Below the pieces are notes generated by a model, which was given only the letters and a program-made list of their open reading frames with translations, had not been told where the DNA came from and ran no database searches. Shown here in pieces: positions 1 to 38,235 of a DNA stretch of 64,000 nt (positions are counted from its first letter, which is position 1; every line of letters begins with the position of its first letter). The DNA comes from Doris montereyensis. Lineage: Eukaryota; Mollusca; Gastropoda; Nudibranchia; Dorididae. A program made the position numbers and the translations under genes. The DNA lies in assembly GCA_037039925.1 (NCBI GenBank), contig JAXRKP010000284.1:10001-74000 (forward strand), given 5' to 3'.

Positions 1-1555
1 TGAAGACTCTTGGTAAAAATGAAGGTGGGTGTGCCAAGGAAATAGACTCTAAAGGTGGGTCGCAAAATTTTCCTCCTTTTTCACTTTTGGTCACCATCAT
101 CACTGCTTACTGTCTTACGCTCATCCTCATGCTTCCGATTGGTTAACCATTTAGTAAACAGGAAAAAGGACACGTTAAGACTCATAAGCTTATGTCCACT
201 GTCAGTCTTTTATTGCCCACCTCATCCGTCAATCGCAAGCGTGGACACAAGAGGAGATTTAAAACCCACCAAAAATGCACCATGCCTTCTTGATTATATC
301 TTTCTGAATGCCATTTTATTTTTTATCAACTGGTCCTGTGGCTACTTGTTCATTTAATTCTGCATTTTACCACTCACAGAAGGGCTTAGGTACCTCAAAC
401 TGCTGAGGGAAAACCAAAATCCCGAGGTCCCTGGCAAGTCAGGAAATCCAGCAAATCAGGATGATTTTACAATCCACCGAGACTTCCCGATTAGAGAGGT
501 TCCACTGTTATTCCCAACACGGTTGGGAATAAGAAAAAATTAGTATGCCCTACAAGGTTGGGAATAACGACAGCCTAAAAATGTAGAGCTAGATCCAGAT
601 ATATCTAAATCTCTAATTAATAATCTCCATGGAAAGTAACGCATATCAGAAGGTAGCGTTAATTACCACAGAAAAATCTAATGGTAATCGATAAGTTGTT
701 AGTTGCAACTAGTATTTGCGGAGGTTATCAGCATTTTTGTGGTTTGGCGATTAGTCCGTTGTCGCCGACATATCTGTTTTTGATGTTTAGGCTCCGGTCA
801 GTTGTCAACTTGAAAGTCTCCAGCTGTTATCATTATTAGTGTTTTTTTGGCTTATATTACATTAGAAGCGCTCTATATAATTAGGATACCTAAACCTAGG
901 CCAGAGGCACATACATACATTTATTTTTTTCCTTTTATATATGTTAACGGGGGTTGTATTAATCTAAAAGAGGAAGAACATAGCTGTCTCTGCTTTACTG
1001 AAACACACACATTCTCGTCGCCATTACACGTGGTAATTTCATTTAACAAAGCTCTCCAAGAAATCGGTGGTGATTGGCGAATCGCCCCAAAACAACCAGA
1101 ATGTTTCCGGTGCCAGATTGACACTACGATCACGGAAATATGTTGATTTACTTACAACATCAGAATTAGTTCCTCTGAGTAAAAATTTACTCTAGAAGAA
1201 TTCAGTTTAAACAAAACAGCTTCTTGCCGCTGCCTTGTCGGAATTATGAAATATGGGTACCCATTACAGTTGATGTCTGTGTGACACAAGGAATGCTTGG
1301 CCTGATAGGAATATCTCACCAAAATGTTGCTTACGATTTTTTAATGGGAATGAAGTGAAAACAGGGTGGGGGGAGGGGTTCAGGTGTGGTCTGCCCATTA
1401 ATTATTTGGAAATCCAGTGAAAAAATGTCGCTATTAAAAATTGATAAAAGTTGTGCTTACGAGAGATTTCACAGTATACTGCATTTTTATAAATTACACA
1501 CGTTAAATTGATTTACAATTGAAAAATACAACTGTGTCCTATTTTTTCCCGACAG
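1..1555. other. AT-rich flank, nothing recognised
   Basis: No exon with family similarity is visible. The stretch should contain an ATP6V1A 5' UTR intron and possibly its first exon and promoter, but no signal is strong enough to place them. Confidence 0.3.
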
Positions 1556-1573
1556 ACGACTGTTGATTCCACA

Positions 1574-27050
<25,477 letters not shown>

Positions 27051-30000
27051 TCTCATTGGCTGTTTAGTTGGGTTTTTTTTTTACGCTAGTCATGTCCACC
27101 TATCAAATTCATTTCGAGTTTGTCGTCTTCTGGAGTTCACAAAGAAAACTTAGATGCCATACAAAAATGTTAGAGGGTGAAAATTGAGCTGTTTAAAAAA
27201 AAAAAAATTATTATTCCTATAAATATATATATTTATTTTGTTGCTAACTTATTGATTCTTTGTAATTGTCACTTTTTTGAAAATTAATATTTGTGTAGCT
27301 TTATTGTAAGGAGCAAGTTGTTTTTTTTATCCAAAGAAAATGCCGATTTGAATTATAGAAGTGGAATGAAATTTTACCGTATTTGCACTGTGTCAAAATG
27401 TGACGAAAAAGGAAGCAAATGTGACCTGATGCTGATAGATAAAACAGGTCTAAATTTACTTCCTTTTTAAAAATTTTTTTTTTAAAATTTCACTTAACCA
27501 AAATCGATGAGCTTTTGTCACTTGTACTTTATTGGTGTTTTTTAAAAAAAGTACTCCAGTCCTTGTTGGATAAAATTAATCGGTTACTGTACTTCTGAAA
27601 CGGAATGTTTTTGATCGTCATTTAAGAAAAGTTAAATCCATTGTGTGATATTAAGTGTAAGAAAATAATAAATTTATATAGGTAAAGTGTAAGAACAAAT
27701 TCATTTAGTGACAAGTAAAAAAACCAACATATATATATATATATATACACACATACACACACACACACGTACGTTGTTTAGACTTTGCAGACACATGTAC
27801 CCGTTTTTTCTAACCGCGGACAGTTGATTTTCTTTCAGGGTTGCATTTTATGTGAATGTCCATGTCATACACCATACAGCGCTGGCATAGAACTTCCATC
27901 TGTGGACGGCGGACATTTCTGGCTGTTAATAACGTGTTTCCACGTTCAGCCCTGGATGGTTTGTGTTTTCCGCACTTTCCACTTTGGGATTGTTACATTC
28001 CACCCACCCACCAATCGGTAGCCAGAGCTCCTTTGCCGTCGTTGTCATCATCACTGTTGTCTCACTCAGATTTTTTAAATTTCCACATTCTGTCTGCAAA
28101 TACTCTGCTGCGCTCGGCAGGGGTGCAATCATGTGAATATGTCAGATTAAGTTTGGGTGGTGCGTCTATTTCATCGCCATTTTCCGTCAGTGGAATTTTA
28201 AAAAATTACTGTGGGTAAAAAAAGAAGGAAATGGTGATTCATGGTTTATTCAACACTCGCTCAATAATTTTGTGTAGAAGTAGAAGGTTGACGTAATTTC
28301 AATTTTACAGCATAAAATTAAATTTTTAAAAAATTATTTAACTCATTAATCAGTTGTTTTCTTTTTTAATATGCTTAAAAGCACAGGGTCTGGTGATATG
28401 AACTCGTTCATATCGTAAATGCACTTTCTTTCAAGCCATGCCATTGATTTTTTGCTTCTTGGGATTGAACTTATGCATAAAATAGCAAAAAGAGTACTAC
28501 CTGCTAGTTTAGTAGTTGAAATGGTTCACCGCTTATCCTCTCTGAAATATCATTAATTCAGTGAAGTTACTGTTGGTAAGCTGACGTTGTTACTACCTGC
28601 TAGTTTAGTAGTTGAAATGGTTCAGGCGCTTATCCTCTCTGAAATATCATTAATTCAGTGAAGTTACTGTTGGTAAGCTGACGTTGTTACTACCTGCTAG
28701 TTTAGTAGTTGAAATGGTTCAGCGCTTATCCTCTGAAATATCATTAATTCAGTGAAGTTACTGTTGGTACGCTGACGTTGTTACTACTGCTAGTTTAGTA
28801 GTTGAAATGGTTCAGCGCTTATCCTCTCTGAAATATCATTAATTCAGTGAAGTTACTGTTGGTACGCTGACGTTACTGTTGGTATCCTCTGAAATATCAT
28901 TAATTCAGTGAAGTTACTGTTAATGCGTTGCAAAATGTCAATAATTAATTTGTTCATACGTTATTTTATAGAACAGGCTTATCGTGGAAAGATTGGCTGA
29001 TCATTTTGGCGGTCATGAATATGTTACCAGTTGCGTCATTTTTACAATGTGAACTTGAGGGAAAAGGGTCAGGGGTAGGTCGTAGGCGTTTGCTGTGTGG
29101 TGGATTTTGAAGAGAAAAATAAAAAAGAGGGAACTTTGTTGGTAAGCGTCTTGACGATCCATCTTGAATATTGTGCGACTTGCAATGTAAATACTTTTTT
29201 CTCTCCTTTTTTTAACCTACATTGTGATATATGGTATAACTTAAATCATACGTGTATGTATGTGCATATATAATTATAATAGAGAAATATTATGGGGCGT
29301 TATCACCGTAGCTATTGTCATTATAAACTCTACTATAATCACACGATGTTAGCCAGAATCTTTCTTCACTCTGTTTGTTTGTTTGTCTGTCTGTTTTGTT
29401 GTCTTAAACTACCTATAGCTTTGACACTAGCTTAATGTTGTTGGTTTATGTGTAACGTTAGTTTAACCATGAAGTGTGTATGTCTTTTTGTAAAAAAGTT
29501 CATAGTAGCCTACCAAGTGCCCTGTTGACCCTCAGACTAATTAATCGCCTCAGCCTATGGCATTTCTGAGAATGTTCAAATTTCATGTCTTGTCCTTTGA
29601 ACATTTTGATTGCGCTTGCTACACACAACTGATCCCCCCAACACACTCGCACACTTTTCCTTCTATTTTTATTGTGGATGGCTGGCAGAATCTGCGGGTA
29701 GATCAGCTTCCTTCTTTCCGTCGATGAAGAACTGGTAAATTCAAATGAAAACACATGTATGTACAGGACACACACCCACACTAGATCCTCTTCAATCGCA
29801 ATTAAACTTTCTCCCAAGATTTGTAATGAAATGGGGGGGTGTATGACGAACAGTAGGTGAGCCACATTTGTGTGGGGATACGGCCATACAAATCAATCCA
29901 TATTTTTATCATTTAGCGTGTATCATGTTTGAATAGAGGAGCGAGTGAGTCCATGGCTATTTTGTACAGTCATGAGTGCTGGGACATATACGCTTTTTCC

Positions 30001-30990
30001 CGTCTCTTCTCGTTGGGTTCATGGTACTGTTTGTTTTTAAAAACAAAACAAACCTGTGTAAATCATCACGCTGTTGTTGAAGGCTCAGAGCGACGGAACT
30101 AATTGCTAAATATAGATTTAGCATGGACGTTTTATGGTGTATCATCGTTGAATGCTTCCTATATGTGAATGAGTGTGAGTATGTGTGTTTGTGGCATACT
30201 GTTGTCGTATTTTTAAAAAATTCTGTTTCTTAACATGTGCCAACGTACAATGACGTATCCTGTTTCATACATCTTTGTATATGTGGGTTAACAGCTTTAT
30301 AGACGCATAATGTTATTTTAATCTTACAAGCGTACTACCATCATTATCAAAATACATCTTTGTTTTTCCCCTACATTTTGTCGCTTAATATGCATACACA
30401 CATATATAAATATATATTATAAATCAGAAACTATTATTTAATACAACTCATTATCATTTTTCATCATCGTCATCATTGAATTTTGACCAATTATTGTGTG
30501 TGACTGGATATGATTTTGTCTTTAATAATTAGCGTTACTACTATTTTCAATGTCATCTTATAGATGTGGATGTGCAGTTGTTGGTGTTTCTGCACATGAA
30601 GACAGAGCGTCTTCTTGTTTTTATGTTTTTTTGTTTTTTTATTATTTCAGGATGTTTAATTTGAAATTTTTCTGGTTTGTTTTTAATGTTAGCTTAGGAA
30701 TGAAATCCTTGCATGAGAGACTCATTGATAATACTGTGAGAGTTTGATAGTAATAGGATCGAGCACACTGTCGATGTGTATGTGTGTCAGAGAAATAATA
30801 AAATTTGTGAACAGAGTATTGTAATGTGTTATATTTCATTTGTGTATTTCTGTTAATCAAATTATACTTCCTCTTGTATTTGTGTTCTGTTTATTTTGTA
30901 TTCATGTTATATTTCTTGTTTGTAATTATGTATCATTATTTGTGTTTATATGTCTGTTGTACATTTTGACGTATTAAAAATATTTAAGCC
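27051..30990 (+). other. Probable ATP6V1A 3' UTR and downstream sequence
   Basis: AT-rich sequence with no recognisable coding exon. Candidate polyadenylation signals AATAAA lie at 27667-27672 and 30797-30802. A ~97-bp tandem repeat occupies 28495-28930. The stretch is poorer in SINEs than the introns, which suits a long 3' UTR, but I cannot tell which signal is used. Confidence 0.4.
28495..28930 (+). repeat. ~97-bp tandem repeat
   Basis: About 4.5 units, each holding CTAGTTTAGTAGTTGAAATG, AGCGCTTATCCTCT, TTAATTCAGTGAAGTTACTG and AAGCTGACGTTG. The last unit is shortened. Confidence 0.95.
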
Positions 30991-31054
30991 TTTCCTGCCT
31001 ACTGCGACATCAGCCTCCTGCGGCAACATCTAGATCTAGTGTGCATTACCTTGC

Positions 31055-31180
31055 TCCTTTGAGGACTTGGTAGTCCAGAGACAAGGTGTTGGCCACTCAA
31101 TTAAAAGGTTCAAGCCCCGTAATTTGTACAAAGCGAAATCTACCCCCAGGTCCAGGTAGGTGTTTCAACAGCTAGTCCCA
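31055..31180 (+). mobile_element. SINE A, 5' part (split by a tandem array)
   Basis: ACTTGGTAGTCCAGAGACAA, AAAAGGTTCAAGCCCC and GCGAAATCTACC are the tRNA-like and spacer portions of family A. It ends at CTAGTCCCATAGGAGATGG, where the array begins; the 3' part resumes at about 32370. Confidence 0.75.
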
Positions 31181-32372
31181 TAGGAGATGGAGATAGCAGA
31201 TGGAGATTGGAGATAGCAAATGGAGATTGGAGATGGCAGATGGAGAAAGCAGATGGAGACTGGAGATAGCAAATGGAGATTGGAGATAGCAGATGGAGAT
31301 TGGAGATAGCAGATGGAGATTGGAGATAGCAGATGGAGATTGGAGATAGCAGATGGAGATTGGAGATAGCAAATGGAGATTGGAGATAGCAGATGGAGAC
31401 TGGAGATAGCAAATGGAGATTGGAGATAGCAGATGGAGATTGGAGATAGCAGATGGAGATTGGAGATAGCAGATGGAGACTGGAGATAGCAAATGGAGAT
31501 AGGAGATGGCAGATGGAGATTGGAGATGGCAGATGGAGACTGGAGATAGCAAATGGAGATTGGAGATGGCAGATGGAGATTGGAGATGGCAGATGGAGAT
31601 GGCAGATGGAGATAGCAGATGGAGATTGGAGATGGCAGATGGAGATTGCAGATGGAGATAGCAGATGGAGATTGCAGATGGCAGATGGAGATGGCAGATG
31701 GAGATAGCAGATGGAGATGGAGATAGGAGATGGCAGATGGAGATTGGAGATGGCAGATGGAGATTGGAGATGGCAGATGCAGATGGAGATTGGAGATGGC
31801 AGATGGAGATGGCAGATGGAGATGGCAGATGGAGATTGGAGATGGAGATGGCAGATGGAGATGGCAGATGGAGATAGCAGATGGAGATGGAGATGACAGA
31901 TGGAGATGGCAGATGGAGATGGCAGATGGAGATGGCAGATGGAGATTGGAGATGACAGATGGAGAGATAGGCAGATGGAGATTGGAGATGGAGAGCAGAT
32001 GGAGATTGGAGATGGCAGATGGAGATGGCAGATGGAGATAGCAGATGGAGATGGCAAATGGAGATTGGAGACAGCAGATGGAGATAGCAGATGGAGATTG
32101 GAGATAGCAGATGGAGATTGGAGATAGGAGATGGAGATTGGAGATAGCAGATGGAGATGGCAGATGGAGATAGCAGATGGAGATGGCAGATGGAGATGGC
32201 AGATGGAGATAGCAGATGGAGAAAGGAGGTGGAGATAGCAGATGGAGATTGGAGATGGCAGATGGAGATTGGAGACGGCAGATGGAGATTGGAGATAGCA
32301 GATGGAGATGGAGATTGGAGATAGCAGATGGAGATGGCAGATGGAGATAGCAGATGGAGATGGAGATGGCAG
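31180..32372 (+). repeat. GGAGATTGGAGATAGCAGAT array inside a SINE A
   Basis: About 1.2 kb of purine-rich repeat made from GGAGAT, AGCAGAT, GGCAGAT and TGGAGAT blocks. It sits between two halves of one SINE A. It causes long leucine/serine/histidine-rich frames on - (31140-32420). Confidence 0.96.
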
Positions 32373-32566
32373 ATGGACAATAAAAGGTTTAGGTCCCATG
32401 TGCAGATCACAACACTGCATGAACTTTAAAGATCCCTTGACTGTTTATAGGGAAGTCAGGGCAAAAATAAAAAAATTCTACGAAAAAAAACCCCAAGATC
32501 ACCTTGGCTGTGGAGGATGTGTTATCAATCGATCAAATCAAATCAAATCAAATCAAATCAAACTTT
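32372..32566 (+). mobile_element. SINE A, 3' part with (CAAAT)n tail
   Basis: GTGCAGATCACAACACTGCA, TTTAAAGATCCCTTGACTGT, CCCCAAGATCACCTTGGCTG and a (CAAAT)n tail at 32534-32563. This gives the 3' terminus of the family. Confidence 0.78.
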
Positions 32567-32734
32567 TTTGCTCCATTTGTACCTCCGTAACACAAATATA
32601 AACTAGTTGTCTTATTGCATTCCAGTAAACTCATTCGATTAAACACCTCACTCAAACTCAAACAATTTGTACATGTACGAAAGACTTATTGAACATCATC
32701 ACTTTTGTCAAGTGTATATTATATTATTAGTATT

Positions 32735-32856
32735 TATATATATATATATATGTATAGATATAAAGGCATTTAAAGAGGTATGAAAAAACCCATAAACGTT
32801 AACACTTCACTCCCACATTAAATTCGCACAATCTTTATATTCATATTACATTATTA

Positions 32857-32950
<94 letters not shown>
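32735..32950 (+). repeat. (TA)n tracts within a local duplication
   Basis: Two (TA)n tracts, at 32735-32752 and 32865-32947. Each is followed by AAAGGCATTTAAAGAGGTA and by CCCATAAACGTTAA with ACTTCA, so a ~170-bp segment is duplicated. Confidence 0.85.
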
Positions 32951-32953
<3 letters not shown>

Positions 32954-33800
32954 GGCATTTAAAGAGGTAGGAAAACCCATAAACGTTAAACACTTCAATC
33001 TGCACTAAATTCACACAATCTTTATATTCATATTAAATTATCATCGTCTCATTTCAACACATTTCCTAAGACTTATGATGTAAATAAACAGTACACATCA
33101 TCTAGAGTATGTCTGACTAATATAGTAAAAGTATTATTAATAATAGTACTAATATGGACTAATAATAACAACAATAAGATAATAATAATAATGACATATT
33201 ATTAACTATTAACATTAACACTAATTAATGATAATAACAACAACTGTAACATTGCTTATTATTTAAACAACATTAACAGTAATGCAGACAATAATATTAA
33301 TAATATCAACAATAGTAATAACAACATAAATGAGAACATTAATAATAATCACCCATACAATAATATAGTAGTAATAATACTAATAACAAAAACAATATTA
33401 TTGATATCCCTAATAATACACATACTTATAGGACCAATACCAAAAAAAGAAGAAGATATTGTGTGTAAAGCTAAGCAGAAAAACCTTTGACTATTATTAG
33501 TACGGTATTACTATTAGTACTACCAGTAGCAGTCTAAATCTAAATCTAAGAGAACATCATGCCCCTTGGAAGATTGAAAAATGGCGCTGGAAGGAAGGAA
33601 GGTACACTGTGGTACTGGTAGTAACCGAATAGTAAACGGTAACGCACGGGAAAGGTTTTACGGTACTTTGCTTTATATTTAAGAAGACAACGGGCATCGT
33701 ACAACACCACCGCTGCCATTATAACTATAACCGTAGCGAATCTTACTCTAAAATGTGTACGATGTTTTGGTGTTGGCAAAACCAACAATGACCGGTCGGT
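32950..33800. other. Very AT-rich intergenic stretch
   Basis: Dominated by imperfect AATAAT-type triplets. No exon or element is recognised. Confidence 0.4.
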
Positions 33801-33824
33801 CGAGTTGAATAAGAATAAAAGTTC

Positions 33825-34125
33825 CTTCAAGGCCCTTAAGGCCTATAGAGCCTGAGCTTATCCTGGTTTCTATAGTATAGCGTGAAGCTAAACAAGTGAT
33901 AACAATCACCTCCTAGACAGGACACTGCCTGTCGAAGGATTTGACTTCCAAGCTGGTGCTTGTACTTGTACCCATATGCACCTGGGTTGAGTGGGGAAAA
34001 AGTGTGTTGTTCAAGTGTCTTTCCCAAGGAACACAACTTGGGACCTTGCTTTGCTAGGATTCAGGTTCGGGACCTCATTATTGTCCCCAGTCCGGCAGCC
34101 TAACTGCTCGGCCATCGACGACACT
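33825..34125 (-). mobile_element. SINE family B, nearly full length
   Basis: The + strand order is TATAGAGCCTGAGCTTATCC, GTTTCTATAG, TCACCTCCTAGACAGGACAC, CTTGTACCCATATGCACCTG, CTTTCCCAAGGAACACAAC and AGGATTCAGGTTCGGGACCT. It ends with the inverted A-box-like AACTGCTCGGCCA. Confidence 0.82.
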
Positions 34126-34230
34126 TGAATAAGAATAAGATTCACTGTTAATGGCTAAGCTAGATGATGTGTAGACACTTGAATAAGAATAAGATTCACT
34201 GTTAATGGCTAAGCTAGACAATGGGTAAAT
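34126..34230 (+). repeat. Short direct duplication
   Basis: GACACTTGAATAAGAATAAG and TTCACTGTTAATGGCTAAGC occur twice, about 48 bases apart, directly beside a SINE B end. Confidence 0.85.
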
Positions 34231-34329
34231 CGTAATGTTGGCTTGACCCACCCGGCAGTGTGTGGCAGGTGTAGAGAGAGAGTTTGTTAACACTAACTAA
34301 CTGCTACTGCTGTACTATAAATAGCAAGC

Positions 34330-36180
34330 GCATGATACGTCGTCTGGGTATAAATAGCTTTAGCTACCACGATAAGTAGGCAAATATAACGTGTTGTTGC
34401 ATAGAGAGAAAAGACTGGCCAACTTTTGTAACATCAGCAACATTGTAATGTAAATGAAAACTGTCAGTGTCACCATAAATAAATAAATACCTCAAAACCC
34501 AAAGCAATTTGTGTTTCAAAGAACTTTGTGTCTTATTATATAAATCTTTAATCTTTAGTTCACTAATTTGATGATTTTGGCCGCATGATAGAAAGACACA
34601 TCAACCATCAAAAAGTAGATTTATAATATAAATAGTTAAATAGTTTATCTTTCCCGTATCATAACGACAATAATACATGCAAGAAAAAAAGAAGAAACAT
34701 TGGATGGTTTTCATAGTTATAATTTTGGCATCATCTATCTACACCGCTCAATCCAGGTGTAAATGGGGTTTAGCATCAGCTGGGGAGTTAAATCTCTGAC
34801 AGATTAGCGTCCTGTTCAGGAAGGGGGAGTAAAATTGTTAGCCGTTTAACTCAAATTCAAAGCTATAAGGAACCATGGACAAGCTCTGGCTTTATGGGCC
34901 ACAACGGCCTTGAGAGAAACTCTGACCCCCCCCCCCCAACAAACTAAACAAAAATAGAAATACAATTCAAGTGGTTTGCAAGTAAGTTATAATATCCAAG
35001 GGTTTGGCTTGTCAAGTTACAATTTTTTTTTAGTCGTTTGATTAAGATCTGAGCCTCCATATGCAAGCCGATTCACCGCCGTGGCGAGATTTTTAATTGA
35101 AGGCCGATCCCGCAAATACCGGTCAGGCCATTTCAATCTGTGCTTGAAGCCAGTGAAGTCGGTTTGAAAATTGCTCTCTTTTTGCAGTCGTTTTAGGATA
35201 TTGCGTTTACAACAAAAATTACACAGATCACTCAAAGGTAGTAAACACTTAAGATTTCATCATAAGATTAGTAAGATGTAAAGTTTCAACGTGTAAATTA
35301 AATTGAATTCTAGAATCTAATCCAGTCATCCACATTACTAGATCTACATTCGAAGACAGTGATACTAGAATCCATATGAATTATCATGGCTTTAAATCTA
35401 GTAGCTCTAGATCTATACTCTAGTAGATATAGATATCTAGACCTAATCGATAAAGCCTAGATCTAGATCTAGCTATACTAAATTCAATCGAGATAAAGAT
35501 TCTAGATCTAGATCTATATTTTATTATAAGACAGTCGAAGAGATCTAGAAGTAGGCTCTGCTTGAATAAGATACATCTAGATACATCTAGATCATCAAGT
35601 AGAGTTAGATCTTATCGTAAAGAAGCCTAGAAAATTATATTCACATGAAAACTTTTCTTGGGGTTTTGTTGGTGATTGAACAAAAGTTTTGTCAGTGTAA
35701 ACTAAAATATGTTTAAAGTTAAATTTCACACTAACTATATTCTAGATCTAGTACTGTCTAGATCTCACATACACACTTTCTTGCAAGTTTGAGATGAAAA
35801 TCACCTAAGCTTGGATTGAGAGGGGAGGGGGGGTGTGGCTATGTGTCAGGGATGGTGAAAGATGTTAAAATCATGGAGACCTGACTGTGGAACTCCTTCC
35901 AAGAAGAAGATGACTAAAATTCGCATTCAGCCCAATCTGAACTTCAATTCTATGAAGTTGGATAAGATAGAGATTACTCAAAGAATTTATAAAAATTTTC
36001 ATGCTAATTCTCCTTTTCCCATCTTCTTTTTCTAATTTCAGCTCCAGTAACGTCTCGATGGGAAGGAAAACGCTCTTTTTTTTTTTTATGCATTAATTTT
36101 CATGAGTGGTCATTTCACAAACATTTTTAATACAGCCACATTGATAATAATGATTATTTTCAAATAAACTGAAACACAAT
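34330..36180. other. Intergenic, CTAGATC-rich
   Basis: No gene is recognised. From about 35280 to 35770 the sequence is dense in CTAGATCTAGATC-type hexamers, which recur at 37220-37320. A short - strand frame at 35017-35235 has no family I recognise. Confidence 0.5.
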
Positions 36181-36249
36181 GCTATTACTATGCGGGTTGC
36201 AAGCCCTATATCAACTATATTAATACTGCTGAGGGAAAATGATTTCATT

Positions 36250-37205
36250 TCTGATTTTGTGACCAGTTCTGACAGTCTTTTCTACTTTGTCTTTTTCTCC
36301 TTCATCTTTTTTCTTTCTTTTGCTTTAATGTGCTCTTTCTTAGTTTTCTTCCTTTCTTTTTCTTCTTCTTCTCCCTCATCTTCTCTTTCTTCCCCTTCTT
36401 TTTGTCTTCTTCTTATGCTTTTTTTTGTTTTCTTTATCTTCTTTTCTTCTTGCTTTTTCTTCTTCTGTCGTTTTCCTTTTCTCCTACTTCTTCTTCATCT
36501 TTCTTTTCTTCTCCCTTTTATCTTTTTTCTTCTTTAAGTGCCCTTTCTTAGTTTTCTTCTCTTTCTTATTATTCTTTTCCTCATCTTTTGTTTTATTTTT
36601 TATTTCTTTTCTTCCCTTCTCCTTTATCTTCTTTTGTTTCTGTTTTTCTTCCTCTTCTTCTTTCTCCTTCATGGTCGTTTTCTTCACCATTCTCTTCTTT
36701 TTTCTCTCCTTCCTCTTATGTTTTCTATTTTTTTCTTCTTCCCTTTTATTCTCTTTTTTCTCTCCATCTTTTTCTGCTTTCTTCTTCTTCCCTTTATTCT
36801 TATTGTTTTTTTCTTCTTTCTCTCCTTCATCTTTTTGTACTTCATTCTTTTTTTCTTCTTCTCCTTCCTCATCTCGATCTAATATTAATATTTTACTCTC
36901 TCTCTCTCTCTCTTCTTTAAGATCGTTTAGATCTAGAATTAAAATATAGATAGATTATTCTCCTTCATCTTTTGTTTTCTGTTTATTTATTTATTCTCCT
37001 TTTCTTACTTTTTTTTCCTCCTTGCTACTTCTTCTGTTTTTTTCCTGTTCTTTTACTTTTTTCTTCTTTTTCTCTTCATCTTCTTTTTTTCTATATTTTC
37101 TTCTTTTGCTTTCTTTTTCCCTTTATTCTATTATTTTTTTTTCTTCTTCTCCTTCATATTCTAATATTTTACATCTGTCTGTTTCTCTCTCTCTCTCTCT
37201 CTGAG
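36250..37205 (+). repeat. ~950-bp polypyrimidine (CTT/TTTCTTC) tract
   Basis: Overwhelmingly C and T, with irregular TTCTTC and TTTTCTTCC units, broken once at 36890-36960 by a CTAGAT-bearing stretch. It gives phenylalanine/serine/leucine-rich frames on + and lysine/glutamate-rich frames on -, none of them genes. Confidence 0.93.
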
Positions 37206-37599
37206 ATCGTGTGTGGGATTTAGATCTAGACTAGAATTAGAATCTAGATCGATTAATCATCATACTGTGCAAACACTCTACAAGAAGTACAAGTCTTAGT
37301 CTAGATCTAGACATAGATAAGACACTGGAGCCTACTTAAAAGAAGGTGGCTTAGAATAAGACATCATACACTACACACTACACACCATACTGTAGTGTTA
37401 GGCCCACTAGTGACTAGGCCTTCGTAAGCGGTGTGTGTGTGTATACATCAATATTAGGCCCACTTCTATTATAATACTACAATACTGTATGCGCCAGCGA
37501 TCAGCACGACGGGCCATTGCGACGGGCGTGAGGTGGGCCATTCGGCCTTCAATTGACCAGACTGTGATTCGGTTAGCAGGCTTGTATAGTAAGGAGGCT

Positions 37600-37685
37600 T
37601 AGATTAAGATTCATCCCGTTCCACCATATGCAGTGATTTCAGGGTGAGTTGAGGAGGAAACAAGGCAAGTGATAAAGACGTGTGA
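37600..37685 (-). mobile_element. SINE A head fragment
   Basis: On + it reads CCCGTTCCACCATATGCAGT then TTTCAGGGTGAGTTGAGG, the inverse of the family A head motif. Confidence 0.5.
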
Positions 37686-37689
37686 AAGG

Positions 37690-37900
37690 GGGGGGGAAGT
37701 GAGACGGATGGTTTGGACACACCTTTAAAAAGCCACCAGAACGGCCTTAAAAGTGGAATCCACAAGGAAGAGAGGTCGAGGGAGACCAAAACCAACACGG
37801 AGGAGGTCAACCCTACAGGAAGCTGCCGCCGGCAGCTGGAGCCTTTCCTAAACCAGACAGAGATGGTGGCACACAGGACACAATTTGAGTCATGATAGTT
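37690..37900 (+). mobile_element. 3' fragment of a second LINE family
   Basis: In a broken frame it encodes a W-GHT-rich end (GGTTTGGACACACCT), then AAAGCCACCAGAACGGCCTT and GTGGAATCCACAAGG. Near-identical sequence occurs at 39140-39330. The type is the usual C-terminus of some LINE ORFs; clade not assigned. Confidence 0.6.
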
Positions 37901-38089
37901 ATAACATACATATGTCATGTAATGAAAAGATGAAATGTTGTCATCAGTACACTAATATCAAATCAAATCATCAATGCACCGTCGAAATTCACCACTCAAA
38001 TCAAACTCACTCAGCAGACCCAGCATGAGATTCTCTAGACCAGACGTCAAAAGTATCACCACAACGGCTTGTGAGCAAGTTGACATGGT

Positions 38090-38235
38090 TAAAAAAAGGC
38101 TCAAGTAGGTAGACTGTTTTTCATTGACATTTACCCCAGTCCCATCATATGTGGTGATCTCAGGGCAAATTAAGGGTGGGGAAACAGCAAGAAGAAAGAC
38201 AAGTGAAAAGAAAGAAGTAGGATCTACCAGCAATA
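38090..38235 (-). mobile_element. SINE A head, inverted
   Basis: On + it reads ATTTACCCCAGTCCCATCAT, GGTGATCTCAGGGCAAATTA, AAACAGCAAGAAGAAAGAC and AGTAGGATCTACCAGCAATA. Reversed, this gives a long stretch of the family A head, and it shows which part later amplified next door. Confidence 0.6.

Noticed and set aside
31140..32420. 412-426 codon frames on - rich in HLLSPSAISI
   Set aside because: Produced by the GGAGAT array, whose unit lengths are multiples of three; the array lies inside a SINE.
35017..35235. 72-codon minus-strand frame with Cys pairs (CNFCCKRN)
   Set aside because: No family recognised, no splice context and nothing around it; short enough to be chance.
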